From: JANWHQ01 sp963775275 | GTDB lineage: Bacteria > Pseudomonadota > Alphaproteobacteria > Caulobacterales > Caulobacteraceae | NCBI GenBank assembly: GCA_963775275.1 | Contig: CAVZII010000005.1 | Coordinates: forward strand, 744,001 to 808,000 | Direction of reading: 5' to 3' | DNA: 64,000 nucleotides | Shown here: one piece after another, positions 41,716 to 51,079 of the stretch | Layout of the letters: every line of letters starts with the position of its first letter | Numbering within the stretch: position 1 is the stretch's first letter | Position numbers and translations under genes: made by a program | The notes under the pieces: model-generated | What the model saw: only the letters and a program-made list of their open reading frames with translations | Told to the model about the DNA's origin: nothing | Database searches by the model: none

Positions 41716-42783
41716 CTAGTCCGCCGCGTTGCGGCGCCAGGAGTCGCGCTTCACGACCTCGAGGTCGCCCGCCACCATCTCCTTGACCATCTCCTGGAAG
41801 CTGGTCTCGTGGCGCCAGCCGAGCCTGGTGCGGGCCTTGGTCGCATCGCCGATCAGCTGCTCGACCTCCGTGGGCCGGAAATAGCGCGGATCGACCATCA
41901 CCAGGGCCTGGCCCGTCTTGGCGTCGCGGCCGACCTCGTCCACCCCCTCGCCGGTCCACTCGATCGCGCGGCTCACCTCGGCGAAAGCCAGCTCGATGAG
42001 CTCGCGGATGGAATGGTCCTCGCCGGTGGCGAGCACATAGTCGTCCGGCGCGTCCTGCTGCACGATCATCCACATGCCGCGAACATAGTCCCGGGCGTGG
42101 CCCCAGTCGCGGCGGGCGTTGAGGTTGCCGATGAAGAGCCGGTCCTGCAGCCCGAGCTCGATGGCGGCCACCGCGCGGGTGATCTTGCGGGTGACGAAGG
42201 TCTCGCCGCGGATCGGGCTCTCGTGGTTGAACAGGATGCCGTTTGAGGCGTGGATGCCGTAGGCCTCGCGGTAGTTCACCGTGATCCAGTAGCCGTAGAG
42301 CTTGGCCACGCCATAGGGGCTGCGCGGATAGAAGGGCGTCGATTCCCGCTGGGGAACCTCCTGCACCAGGCCGAAGAGCTCGGAGGTGGAGGCCTGGTAG
42401 AAACGGACCTTGTCGGTCATGCCGAGGATCCGGATCGCCTCGAGCAGCCGCAGGGCGCCCACCGCATCGGCGTTGGCGGTGTATTCCGGCGTCTCGAAGC
42501 TCACCATGACGTGGCTCTGGGCGCCGAGGTTGTAGATCTCGTCCGGCTGCACCTCGGCGATGATCCGCAGCAGGTTCAGCGAGTCCGTCAGGTCGCCGTA
42601 GTGCAGGCGGAGCCGCGCATCCTCGACATGCGGGTCCTGGTAGATGGCGTCGATGCGCTCGGTGTTGAACGAGGACGACCGGCGCTTCACGCCGTGCACA
42701 ACGTAACCCTTGTCGAGCAGGAGCTGCGCCAGATAGGCGCCGTCCTGCCCCGTAATGCCCGTGATCAGGGCGACCTTGGCCAA
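41716..42783 (-). CDS. gmd: GDP-mannose 4,6-dehydratase
   Basis: First step of GDP-fucose synthesis. Gly motif ITGITGQDGAYLAQLLLDKG; VHGVKRRSSSFNTERIDAIY; catalytic region FYQASTSELFG with SPYGVAKLYGYWITVNYREA; substrate loop FNHESPIRGETFVTRK. 355 residues. Directly upstream of fcl. Confidence 0.97.
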   Translation of the reverse strand: MAKVALITGITGQDGAYLAQLLLDKGYVVHGVKRRSSSFNTERIDAIYQDPHVEDARLRLHYGDLTDSLNLLRIIAEVQPDEIYNLGAQSHVMVSFETPEYTANADAVGALRLLEAIRILGMTDKVRFYQASTSELFGLVQEVPQRESTPFYPRSPYGVAKLYGYWITVNYREAYGIHASNGILFNHESPIRGETFVTRKITRAVAAIELGLQDRLFIGNLNARRDWGHARDYVRGMWMIVQQDAPDDYVLATGEDHSIRELIELAFAEVSRAIEWTGEGVDEVGRDAKTGQALVMVDPRYFRPTEVEQLIGDATKARTRLGWRHETSFQEMVKEMVAGDLEVVKRDSWRRNAAD

Positions 42784-42793
42784 TGCATCCCCC

Positions 42794-44281
42794 TCAGCCC
42801 GTCAGCTCCGGCCTGACGTTCACATAGACGTCCCTGAGCTCGGAGTAGACGTCCAGCGCCTCCGTCCCGGGCTCGCGGGTCCCGGCGCCCGAGGCCTTGG
42901 TCCCGCCGAAGGGCATGTGCGGCTCCGAGCCATGAGTGCCGCCGTTGATCGAGGCGACGCCCGTCTGGATCTGGTCGGCGAAAACGAGCGCCCGGTCCAG
43001 GCTCTTGGTGTGGATCGCGCCGGTCAGGCCGTAGGGTGAGCGGTTGGCGAGCGCCATCGCCTCCTCGAAGCCCGCCACGCGGTAGACCACCGGGATCGGG
43101 CCGAAGAGCTCGTGCTCGGAGATCTCGGCGGCCGGGTCTACGCCCTCGAGCACCGTCGGCTGCATGTAGAAGCCGTCAGCCAGGCCCGGACCCGTCGCGC
43201 GGCCGCCGCCGGCCAGCACCCTGGCGCCGGCCGCCCTGGCCTGCTCGACCGCCGCGCACATGTTCTCGAGCTGCCGCGCGTTGATCACCGGACCGAGGTC
43301 GCAGTCGTCGCCCACGCCGAGCTTCAGGCCCGCCGTCGCCTCGAGGAACCGCTCCATGAAGGCGTCGTAGACCGCGTCGAAGACGATGATGCGGCTCGAG
43401 GCCGCACAGCGCTGGCCCGCGTTGGAGAAGGAGGCCAGTTTGGCCCAGTGCACGGCGTTGTCGAGGTCGGCGTCGTCGCAGACCACCAGGGCGTTCTTGC
43501 CCCCGAGCTCCAGCGAGACCTTCTTGAGCTGGCGCCCCGCGCCCTCGGCGATCTCGCGGCCCACCCGGGTCGAGCCGGTGAAGGAGATCACGTCCACGTC
43601 CGGATGCGACACGACCGGCGGCCCGACCTCGGCGCCGAGGCCGTGCACGACGTTCAGCACCCCTTTCGGCAGCCCCGCCTCCTCGGCGACCTTGGCCATG
43701 AACCAGGCCGAGCCCGGCGTGTCCTCGGCGGGCTTCAGCACCACCCCATTGCCGCAGATCAGGGCTGGGAAGACCTTCCAGGCGAAGTTGGGCGCGGGCG
43801 TGTTGGCCGCGATGATGAGGCCCGCGACGCCGCAGGGCCGCCGGACGGTCATCACCCACCGGTTGGCCATCCCCGAGGGCATGGTCCGGCCGAACAGGCG
43901 CTGGCCTTCGCCGGCGAAGAAGCGGGCGCACTGCACCGACGCCCCGACCTCGCCCAGCAAATCGCCCATCCGCTTGCCGGCTTCCAGCGCGACGATCTCG
44001 GCGAGCTCGGCGCGGCGCGCCTCGATGGCGTTGGCGACGGCGTGCAGGATCTCGCCACGCCTCACCCCGGGGGTGGCGGCCCAGGCGGCCTGGGCCGCCC
44101 GTGCGCTGGCGACCGCCGCCTCGACGTCCGCCTTGTCCGAGCGGGCGAGCTTGCCGATCGGCTTGCCCGTCGCCGGATTCAGCACGTCGACCTGGGCGCC
44201 GGAGGCCGCCGGGCGATCGGCGCCGCCGATCAGGTTGGGGATGAATTCTGGATAGGCGCTCACGGAGACCCCCGGGCTCAC
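42794..44281 (-). CDS. NAD(P)-dependent aldehyde dehydrogenase
   Basis: Oxidises an aldehyde to an acid. 495 residues with Glu in KKVSLELGGKNALVV and catalytic Cys in SNAGQRCAASSRI; cofactor loop SFTGSTRVGREIAEGAG; DLGPVINARQLENM. The start GTG overlaps the SDR stop by 4 nt (GTGA); another GTG 18 nt later with GGGGG upstream is possible. An aldehyde dehydrogenase is unusual inside a sugar-activation cluster; it could make an aldonic or uronic intermediate for the keto-sugar acid. Confidence 0.88.
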   Translation of the reverse strand: MSPGVSVSAYPEFIPNLIGGADRPAASGAQVDVLNPATGKPIGKLARSDKADVEAAVASARAAQAAWAATPGVRRGEILHAVANAIEARRAELAEIVALEAGKRMGDLLGEVGASVQCARFFAGEGQRLFGRTMPSGMANRWVMTVRRPCGVAGLIIAANTPAPNFAWKVFPALICGNGVVLKPAEDTPGSAWFMAKVAEEAGLPKGVLNVVHGLGAEVGPPVVSHPDVDVISFTGSTRVGREIAEGAGRQLKKVSLELGGKNALVVCDDADLDNAVHWAKLASFSNAGQRCAASSRIIVFDAVYDAFMERFLEATAGLKLGVGDDCDLGPVINARQLENMCAAVEQARAAGARVLAGGGRATGPGLADGFYMQPTVLEGVDPAAEISEHELFGPIPVVYRVAGFEEAMALANRSPYGLTGAIHTKSLDRALVFADQIQTGVASINGGTHGSEPHMPFGGTKASGAGTREPGTEALDVYSELRDVYVNVRPELTG

Positions 44282-45090
44282 ATCGCGGTGAAGCCGCCGT
44301 CGATGACGACGTTGGCTCCGGTCATGTAGCGCGCGGCGTCGCTCATCAGGAACACCACCGGGCCCTCGTAGTCCTCCGGCTCGGCCATGCGCCCGAGCGG
44401 GACCTTGCGGGTGTAGGGCCCGAGGAACGCCTCCTCCTGGTTCGCGAACACCCCGGCGAAGGTCAGGGTGTTCACCCGCACCCCGTCCTTGCCCCAGTAG
44501 ACGGCCAGGTAGCGCGTCAGGTTGATCAGGGCCGACTTGGTCACCGAGTAGCCCACGGGCTTGTAGAAGTCCTCGCCGCGGTCACGGCGGTACTGGTAGA
44601 GCGCCTGGTCCGGCGACAGGATGCCGTAGATCGAGGAGATGTTGGCGATCGAGCCGCGTCCGGCTTTGGCCATGGCCCCGCCGAACACCTGGCAGCAATA
44701 GACGACGCCCTTGACGTTCACGTCGAGCATCTTGTCGAGCGAGGAGTCCGGATAGGTCTCGAACGGGCCGTTCTCGCTGGCGGGCGCGCCGGGCGGGGAG
44801 TCGAGCGCCGCGTTGTTGATCAGGCCATAGGGCGCCTCCCAGGCCGACTCGATGGCGGCCAGCGCGCGCCGCAGCGAGTCCTTGGAGGTGACGTCCCCGG
44901 CGAAAAGGCGAAGGCGGTCCTCGCCCGCGGCCGTCAGGGGGATCTTGGCCCGGCTGGCGTCGTCGGAGATGTCGATCCCCGCCACGCGGGCGCCGGCCGC
45001 GATCAGGGCGTTGACGAAGGCGGCGCCCAGCTGACCCAGCGCGCCGGTGACGACGACCACCCGGCCGTCCAGGTCGAAGGAAGCGGCCAC
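44278..45090 (-). CDS. Short-chain dehydrogenase, PtmA-like
   Basis: NAD(P)-binding SDR of 270 residues: VVVVTGALGQLGAAFVNALI, LINNAALDS, catalytic GYSVTKSALINLTRY, and the end MTGANVVIDGGFTAM. Similar SDRs lie next to neuB/legI genes for flagellin or LPS nonulosonates (PtmA). GTG start five bases after the NeuB stop; overlapped by the aldehyde dehydrogenase. Oxidation or reduction of a sugar precursor is inferred. Confidence 0.85.
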   Translation of the reverse strand: MAASFDLDGRVVVVTGALGQLGAAFVNALIAAGARVAGIDISDDASRAKIPLTAAGEDRLRLFAGDVTSKDSLRRALAAIESAWEAPYGLINNAALDSPPGAPASENGPFETYPDSSLDKMLDVNVKGVVYCCQVFGGAMAKAGRGSIANISSIYGILSPDQALYQYRRDRGEDFYKPVGYSVTKSALINLTRYLAVYWGKDGVRVNTLTFAGVFANQEEAFLGPYTRKVPLGRMAEPEDYEGPVVFLMSDAARYMTGANVVIDGGFTAM

Positions 45091-45095
45091 CCGTC

Positions 45096-46178
45096 CTAGC
45101 TCTTGGGGCTCTCGCCGATCTCGGTCCAGCCGATGATCTCCTGGGCGGGGACGTCGGTCTTCAGCGTCTTGCCGACGAAATAGTCCACCCAGTAGGGCTG
45201 CAGCGCATTGGGCGTGATCTTGGCCTCGACCGGGATGCGGTAGTCGATGTCGGCCTCGGTCAGGACGTGCCCCGCCTTGAGATCGCGCGCGGCGACCATC
45301 CGCTTGACCATCTTGTTGAGCGGCTTGGTCTCGAACTCGTAAGGCGTCTTCTGGCCCGTGCCGAGCGCCTCGACGGTGCGGTGCAGGTCGCGCACCACGC
45401 GCTTCAGGCCCGCGGGCTCCAGGCTGAAGGCCTGGTCGGTGCCCTTCCACGCGCGGTTCAGCGTGAAGTGCTTCTCGAACACCCGCGCGCCCAGCATGTA
45501 GCCGACCAGCGGCATGGCGATGCCGGAGTCGTGCGAGGAGAAGCCGATCACGATGTCCGGGAAGGAGTCCATGAAGGACTCGATGACCTTCAGGTTCAGC
45601 TGCTCGTAGGGCGGCGGATAGCCCGACGTGCACTGCATGATGCACAGGTTCTGGTTGATCGGCATGATCGCGTCGTAGGCGCGCTTGGCGTCTTCGAAGG
45701 TCGCCCCCCCGGTGGAGACGATCATCGGCTTGCCGAAGGTCGCGATGTGCTTGAGCAGCGGCGTGTTGGAGATGTCGCCGGACGCGATCTTGTAGGCCGG
45801 CATGTCGATCAACTCGAGCAGATCCGCCGAGGGGCGATCGAACGCCGTGGAGAAGAACAGGATGCCGAGCTCCTTGGCGTAGTCGCGGAGCTCTGCGTAC
45901 TGGTCCCTGGAGAACTCCAGGACCTCGCGGTGCGTGCCGTAGGTCGGCGCGTAGGCGTTCTCGGAGTTGTAGGGGCTGTCGTACATCTCGGCCGTGAACA
46001 GGGCGCGGTTGTCGCGCTTCTGCAGCTTCACCGCGTCGGCGCCGGCCTCCACCGCCGCCCGGAACATGGCCTTGCAGGTCTCCATGTTCCCTTGGTGGTT
46101 GTGACCGATCTCGGCGATCACGTACCCGACGGAGTCCTGGGTGACGACCTTGTCGCCCATGGTGAACGTGCGGCTCAT
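45096..46178 (-). CDS. NeuB-family nonulosonic acid synthase
   Basis: Condenses phosphoenolpyruvate with a six-carbon sugar to give a nine-carbon keto-acid. NeuB barrel: YVIAEIGHNHQGNMETCKAM, AGADAVKLQKRDN, IASGDISNTPLLKHIA, IVSTGGATFEDAKRAYDAI, VIGFSSHDSG and EKHFTLNRAWKGTDQAFSLE. C-terminal SAF (antifreeze-like) domain near 295-355 (RDLKAGHVLTEADIDYRIPV). 360 residues. The exact sugar (sialic, legionaminic or other) is not fixed by sequence alone. Confidence 0.9.
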   Translation of the reverse strand: MSRTFTMGDKVVTQDSVGYVIAEIGHNHQGNMETCKAMFRAAVEAGADAVKLQKRDNRALFTAEMYDSPYNSENAYAPTYGTHREVLEFSRDQYAELRDYAKELGILFFSTAFDRPSADLLELIDMPAYKIASGDISNTPLLKHIATFGKPMIVSTGGATFEDAKRAYDAIMPINQNLCIMQCTSGYPPPYEQLNLKVIESFMDSFPDIVIGFSSHDSGIAMPLVGYMLGARVFEKHFTLNRAWKGTDQAFSLEPAGLKRVVRDLHRTVEALGTGQKTPYEFETKPLNKMVKRMVAARDLKAGHVLTEADIDYRIPVEAKITPNALQPYWVDYFVGKTLKTDVPAQEIIGWTEIGESPKS

Positions 46179-46264
46179 GCGTACAGGGATCCCCTTGGAA
46201 GGCGCGTGGCGTGACGTGTCATGTTCCTCCGCCGTTTGCAACCGCGTGCATATTTCAGGCGCAC

Positions 46265-47219
46265 TCAGGCCTCCGCGGCCGCGGCGGGGTCCGGCGGCAG
46301 CGTGCGCGGCCGCTGGGCGCGCGGCGCATGCTGGCGCAGGTGGAAGTCCCTGCCGAGGCTCAGCCAGGGATCGATCGGGCTGATGTGGCGGGCGAGGAAG
46401 GCGTTGTTCCAGTCGCGCCAGAGGCCGCCCAGCCGCGGCTCGAGCGAGTTCTCGTCGTAGCGGCCCCTGAGGCGCTTCTTGAACCAGGCCCAGAACCGCC
46501 GCTTGGCGCGCCAGAACCGGTCGTCCGAGCCGAACCCCTGGTACTTGGCGCGGTAGAGCTCGAGCGAGCGGGCGTGGACCTTGGCCAGGGCGGCCTGTTC
46601 CGGAGTCCCGTCCTGGGTGGGCCAGTCGCGGTAGTGACTGAGCGCGACCTGGCGGGTGTAGACGATGTCCCAGCCCGAATAGAGCACCTTGGCGGTGAGA
46701 TCGGGGTCGATGCCGTAGGAGCCGAAGGCCTCGCTGAAGCCGCCGACCGCCTGCAGCACCGGGGTCCGGAGCATGCCCTGGTTGACGTTCAGCACGCCGA
46801 TCTCCGAGACGCCGCCGAGGTAGGCCGAGCCCAGGAACGGGCCCTGCACGTCACGGGTCTTGAGCGCGACCATGCCGACCTCGGGGCGGCGGTCCAGGAT
46901 GCGCACGGCGGCGTCGAGGCCGCCGTCCACCACCTCGTTGTCGTCGCTGAGCCAGGCGACATAGGGCGTCTCGAGGGCCCGGAAGACGTCGTTGTAGGCC
47001 CTGGCCTGGCCGAGACGCCTGCCCACCAGGAGAGGGCGCACGCGGTCCGAGGCGATCAATTCGAGGTAGGCCTGGGTCCCGTCCGTCGAGCCCGCGTCGG
47101 TGACATAGACCGCCACGGGCGTGCGGGTCTGGGAAAGGATGCTGTCCAGGCAGCGCTTCAGCGCCTCCAACCGGTTGAGGCTGCCCAGCACCACCGACAG
47201 GCGCGCGGCCGACGACATG
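46265..47219 (-). CDS. Glycosyltransferase family 2
   Basis: GT-A transferase of 317 residues: LSVVLGSLNRLEALKRCLDS, VYVTDAGSTDGTQAYLELIA, metal-site region PYVAWLSDDNEVVDGG, and GGFSEAFGSYGIDPDLTAKV. No membrane segment. Starts the leftward operon beside neuB; divergent from the epimerase gene with 100 bp between, so 47220-47319 must hold promoters in both directions. Confidence 0.87.
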
Positions 47220-47319
47220 GGGCGCTGATAGGCCGGCGGCGACGGCGAAGCTAGTCCGCGGGCCCAGGCCAGGCGGCCTGCGGTTGACGCGGGCGCCAAT
47301 CGATGCACAGCGAGCGGGC

Positions 47320-48303
47320 ATGTCCAGTTTCGAGCTGCCAAGGCCCCAGGGATCGGGCGTCGTCTTCGTCACCGGCGCCGGCGGCTTCATGGGCGGCGCC
47401 GTGGCCGCCGCCTTCCAGCAGGGCGGTTGGCGCGTGGCCGGCTTCGGCCATCCGCGCCGGCAGCCGCAGGACGCCGAGGACCTGACCGCGCCGGAGATCT
47501 GGCTGCCGGGCGACATCATCCAGGCCCGCCTCGTGGAGGGCCTGAAGGCGCTGGGTCCCCCCGAGATCGTCTTCCACGCCGCCGGCGGCGCCTCGGTGGG
47601 CGCGTCCCTGGCCGACCCGGCGGCCGACTTCGCGCGCACCATCGGGACCCTTCGCGAGACCCTCGCCTTCCTGCAGGCGGAGGCGCCGATGGCGCGGCTG
47701 ATCTATCCGTCGAGCGCGGCGGTCTATGGCTCGGCCCGGACGGGCCCGATCGGCGAGGACGCGCCGCTGGAGCCGATCTCGCCCTACGGCCGGCACCGCG
47801 TCGCGGCCGAGGCCCAGATGGCCAAGGCCGCCAAGACCTTCGGCCTGGACGGCGTGGCGATCCGGTTCTTCTCGGTCTACGGGCCGAGGCTGCGCAAGCA
47901 GCTGCTCTGGGAGCTGGCGGGGCGGCTCGCCAAGGCGCCCGAGACCGTGGAGCTCGCCGGAACCGGCGAGGAGGCCCGGGACTTCCTCCACATCGACGAC
48001 GCCGTGCGGATGATCGGCCTTGCGGCGGGGCTGGAGCCGTCGGACCGGGCGCTGGTCCTCAACGGCGCGATGGGCCGCGCGGTCACGGTTCGCCAGATCG
48101 CCGAGGGGCTGGCCGGCGCGATGGGCGCGACAACCCGCATCTCCTTCACGGGAGCGGTGCGCGAAGGCGATCCCCCGAGCCTCGTGGGCGATCCGCAACG
48201 GGCGGCCGAAGAGCTGGGCTTCACCGCCGCCACGACCATCGAGGAGGGTCTGAAGGATCTCGCGGCCTGGCTGGGCCCGGTCCACGCGGCCCTCCCGGTG
48301 TAG
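47320..48303 (+). CDS. NAD-dependent epimerase/dehydratase family protein
   Basis: Extended SDR of 327 residues: VFVTGAGGFMGGAVAAAF, VFHAAGGASVGASLADPAAD, LIYPSSAAVYGSA, and RDFLHIDDAVRMI. The YxxxK active site is altered: SPYGRHRVAAEAQ has Arg where catalytic Lys is expected. It probably acts on a nucleotide sugar, with changed chemistry or as a binding protein. First gene of the rightward set with the cytidylyltransferase and transketolase. Confidence 0.83.
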   Translation: MSSFELPRPQGSGVVFVTGAGGFMGGAVAAAFQQGGWRVAGFGHPRRQPQDAEDLTAPEIWLPGDIIQARLVEGLKALGPPEIVFHAAGGASVGASLADPAADFARTIGTLRETLAFLQAEAPMARLIYPSSAAVYGSARTGPIGEDAPLEPISPYGRHRVAAEAQMAKAAKTFGLDGVAIRFFSVYGPRLRKQLLWELAGRLAKAPETVELAGTGEEARDFLHIDDAVRMIGLAAGLEPSDRALVLNGAMGRAVTVRQIAEGLAGAMGATTRISFTGAVREGDPPSLVGDPQRAAEELGFTAATTIEEGLKDLAAWLGPVHAALPV

Positions 48304-48369
48304 AAGGCTTGGCTTGAGCGGACGCGGCCCATATTGATCGCCCAGGCGCGCGGGGGACCAGAGGATCGA

Positions 48370-49128
48370 ATGGCGGCGAAGGCGGAGCTCAAGGCGGTGG
48401 CGCTGATCCCGGCCCGGTCGGGCTCGGTGCGCGTGCCGCACAAGAACATCCGTCCCCTGAACGGCCATCCGCTGATCGCCTACTCCATAGCCGCCGCCAG
48501 GGAGTCCGGGGTCTTCGACGCGGTCGTGGTCTCGACCAACTCCGAGGACTATGCGCGCATCGCCCGGCATTATGGCGCGGAGGTCCCGTTCCTGAGGGAC
48601 AAGGACATCGCCGGCTCGACCTCGCCGGACATCGAGTGGGTGGCGCACGCCCTGGACGCGCTGGAGGCCGGTGGCCGCCGGTTCGGCGCCTTCTCGATCC
48701 TCCGGCCGACGAGCCCCTTCCGCAAGCCCGAGACCATCCAGCGGGCCTGGACGGCCTTCCTCGACGCCGAGGGCGCCAATTCCCTGCGCGCCGTTGAGAA
48801 GGTGGAGCAGCACCCCGGCAAGATGTGGGTGGTGCGCGGCGGCCGGATGGTCCCCCTGATGCCGCTGACGCCCGAGGACGCGCCCTGGCACAGCCAGCAG
48901 AAGGCCGCTCTGCCCGATGTCTACGTCCAGAACGCCAGCCTCGAGATCGCCTGGACCGACATGGCCCGGCGCACGCGCAGCATCGCCGGCTCGGTGCTCG
49001 TGCCCTTCTTCACCGAAGGCGACGAGGGGGTGGACATCAACGGCGAGTTCGACTGGCTCTACGCCGAGCATCTCCTGAAGGCCGGGCAGGCCCGCCTGCC
49101 GGCGGTCCGCGAGCCCGCCTTCGCCTGA
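48370..49128 (+). CDS. Acylneuraminate cytidylyltransferase family (CMP-sugar synthetase)
   Basis: Activates a keto-sugar acid with CTP. 252 residues with the CTP motif ALIPARSGSVRVPHKN, then RPLNGHPLIAYSIAAARESG, VVVSTNSEDYARIARHYGAE, SILRPTSPFRKPE and DINGEFDWLYAEHLL. Partner of the NeuB-type enzyme; together they define a CMP-nonulosonate pathway. AGAGG 6 nt before ATG 48370. Confidence 0.88.
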   Translation: MAAKAELKAVALIPARSGSVRVPHKNIRPLNGHPLIAYSIAAARESGVFDAVVVSTNSEDYARIARHYGAEVPFLRDKDIAGSTSPDIEWVAHALDALEAGGRRFGAFSILRPTSPFRKPETIQRAWTAFLDAEGANSLRAVEKVEQHPGKMWVVRGGRMVPLMPLTPEDAPWHSQQKAALPDVYVQNASLEIAWTDMARRTRSIAGSVLVPFFTEGDEGVDINGEFDWLYAEHLLKAGQARLPAVREPAFA

Positions 49129-49162
49129 ACCCCGAATTCAAACCGATCAATGAAAGTGCGCC

Positions 49163-51079
49163 ATGGGTGATCTTGTCGGCTCGGCTGTCGATGGCGAGCT
49201 CTACTTCATCAAGCGGTCCGAGTTCGATCGCATCCGCCGCCTGAACGCGGCGCGGGCGGACATCGTCAGCCTGTTCGCCGACATGGCGCGGCTGAACGCG
49301 CTCTACATGATCGCGACGGCGGGCTCGGGGCACATCGGCTCGTCCTTCTCGAGCATGGATGTCTTCGCCCATCTGCAGCTCAACGAGATCGACACGAGCA
49401 AGGGCGACCGCTTCTTCTCGTCCAAGGGCCATGATGCGCCCGGCCTCTACGCCATCATGATGGCGGTGGGCCTCTTGGAAGAGGATCTGATCCATCGGCT
49501 GAGGCGCCTGGACGGCCTGCCCGGCCACCCGGACGTGGGCACCAAGGGGATCGTCGCCAACACCGGCTCGCTCGGCATGGGCATCTCCAAGGCCAAGGGC
49601 ATGGCCCTGGCCGCCCGGCTGAAGGGCAAGCCGATCAAGGTCGCGGTGGTCACCGGCGACGGCGAGCTGCAGGAAGGCCAGATCTGGGAATCGCTGGTGT
49701 CCGCCGCCAACTGGAACATGGGCGAGCTGACCGTCGTGGTGGACCACAACAAGATCCAGTCCGACTACTCGGTCGAGCGCACCTCCTCGCTCGGGAACCT
49801 GCCCGCCAAGTTCGCCGCCTTCGGCTGGCACGTGGAGCGGATCGACGGGCACGACACCCACGCCATCGAGGAGACCTTCGCGCGCCTGAACAAGATCACC
49901 GACAAGCCCAAGGTCGTCATCGCCGACACCATCAAGGGCAAGGGCGTCTCCTTCATGGAGGGGACCTCGATCGACTCGGACGTGGAGATGTTCCTGTTCC
50001 ACTCCGGCGCGCCCAAGGCGGCGGACTACACCCGCGCCGCCCAGGAGCTGCTGGACAAGATCAACGCCAAGGCCGGCGAGATGGGCGGCCAGACCGTCGA
50101 GATCGAGATCATCAACCGCCCCGCCGCCGCGCCTGCCGCCGGGGCGCCGGTCGGCCTCTTCGGCGCCTACACCGAGGCCCTCATGGCGGCGGCCGAGCGC
50201 CGGCCCGAGCTGGTGGCCATGGACGCGGACCTGATCAAGGACATGGGGCTGATCCCCTTCTTCGAGCGCTATCCGGACCGTTTCTTCGAGTGCGGCATCG
50301 CCGAGCAGGACATGGTGTCCATGGCCGGAGGCATGGCGCTCTCGGGCATGCTGCCGGTGGTGCACTCCTTCTCGTGCTTCCTGTCCACGCGGCCCAACGA
50401 GCAGATCTACAACAACGCCACCGAGCACACGAAGGTGGTCTATGTCGGCGGCCTTTCGGGCGTGCTGCCGGCCGGCCCAGGCCATTCGCACCAGAGCGTG
50501 CGCGAGATCTCGGCGGTGGGCGGCGTGCCGGGCCTGGCCATGGTCGCGCCTTCCTGCCCGGCCGAGGTCAAGGCGCTGCTGGACTGGTGCCTGGATGTGC
50601 ACGACGGCCCCGCCTTCATCCGAATGGCGTCCCTGCCGGCCCTGATCGACTGGGACCTGCCCGCCGGCCACAAGCCCGCGCCCGGCCAGGGCTTCGCCAT
50701 CACCGAGGGCGAGGACGCGGTCCTGGTGGGCTCGGGGCCGATCCTTCTGGCCGAGGCGGTCAAGGCGGCCCGCGCCCTGGCGGCGGACGGGATCGGCCTC
50801 AAGGTCGTGAACCTGCCCTGGCTGAACCGGGTGGACGGCGCCTGGCTGGCCGGCATGCTCGGCGAGGCGCGCCTGCTGGTCACGCTCGATGACCACTACA
50901 TCGCCGGCGGACAGGGCGAGAAGGTGCTGGCGGCGCTGGCGGCGCAAGGGGTGGAGACCCGCACACTGCAGCTCGGCCTGGTCGATGTGCCGCCGTCCGG
51001 CCAGCCCGGCGAGGTGCTGGAGCGCGTGGAGCTGGACGCCGCCGGCATCGCGCGCCGGGTGCGCGCCGAACTGGCCTAA
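49163..51079 (+). CDS. Transketolase-like ThDP enzyme (full-length, in glycan cluster)
   Basis: Thiamine diphosphate enzyme of 638 residues with both transketolase halves fused. N-half: IATAGSGHIGSSFSSMDVFA, FFSSKGHDAPGLYAIM, ThDP motif GDGELQEGQIWES...VVVDHNK. C-half: FFECGIAEQDMVSMAGGMAL with catalytic Glu, and HSHQSVREISAVGG. It resembles transketolase/DXS rather than the housekeeping enzyme in its N-terminus (GDLVGSAVDGELYFIKRSEF). Placed 34 nt after the cytidylyltransferase, it probably builds or cleaves a carbon chain of the unusual sugar. Overlaps the convergent gene by 4 nt. Confidence 0.9.
   Translation: MGDLVGSAVDGELYFIKRSEFDRIRRLNAARADIVSLFADMARLNALYMIATAGSGHIGSSFSSMDVFAHLQLNEIDTSKGDRFFSSKGHDAPGLYAIMMAVGLLEEDLIHRLRRLDGLPGHPDVGTKGIVANTGSLGMGISKAKGMALAARLKGKPIKVAVVTGDGELQEGQIWESLVSAANWNMGELTVVVDHNKIQSDYSVERTSSLGNLPAKFAAFGWHVERIDGHDTHAIEETFARLNKITDKPKVVIADTIKGKGVSFMEGTSIDSDVEMFLFHSGAPKAADYTRAAQELLDKINAKAGEMGGQTVEIEIINRPAAAPAAGAPVGLFGAYTEALMAAAERRPELVAMDADLIKDMGLIPFFERYPDRFFECGIAEQDMVSMAGGMALSGMLPVVHSFSCFLSTRPNEQIYNNATEHTKVVYVGGLSGVLPAGPGHSHQSVREISAVGGVPGLAMVAPSCPAEVKALLDWCLDVHDGPAFIRMASLPALIDWDLPAGHKPAPGQGFAITEGEDAVLVGSGPILLAEAVKAARALAADGIGLKVVNLPWLNRVDGAWLAGMLGEARLLVTLDDHYIAGGQGEKVLAALAAQGVETRTLQLGLVDVPPSGQPGEVLERVELDAAGIARRVRAELA

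Noticed and set aside
41716..42073. A 439-residue fusion reading through the gmd end into fcl
   Set aside because: The upstream part is an out-of-frame shadow of gmd; fcl starts properly at GTG 41713.
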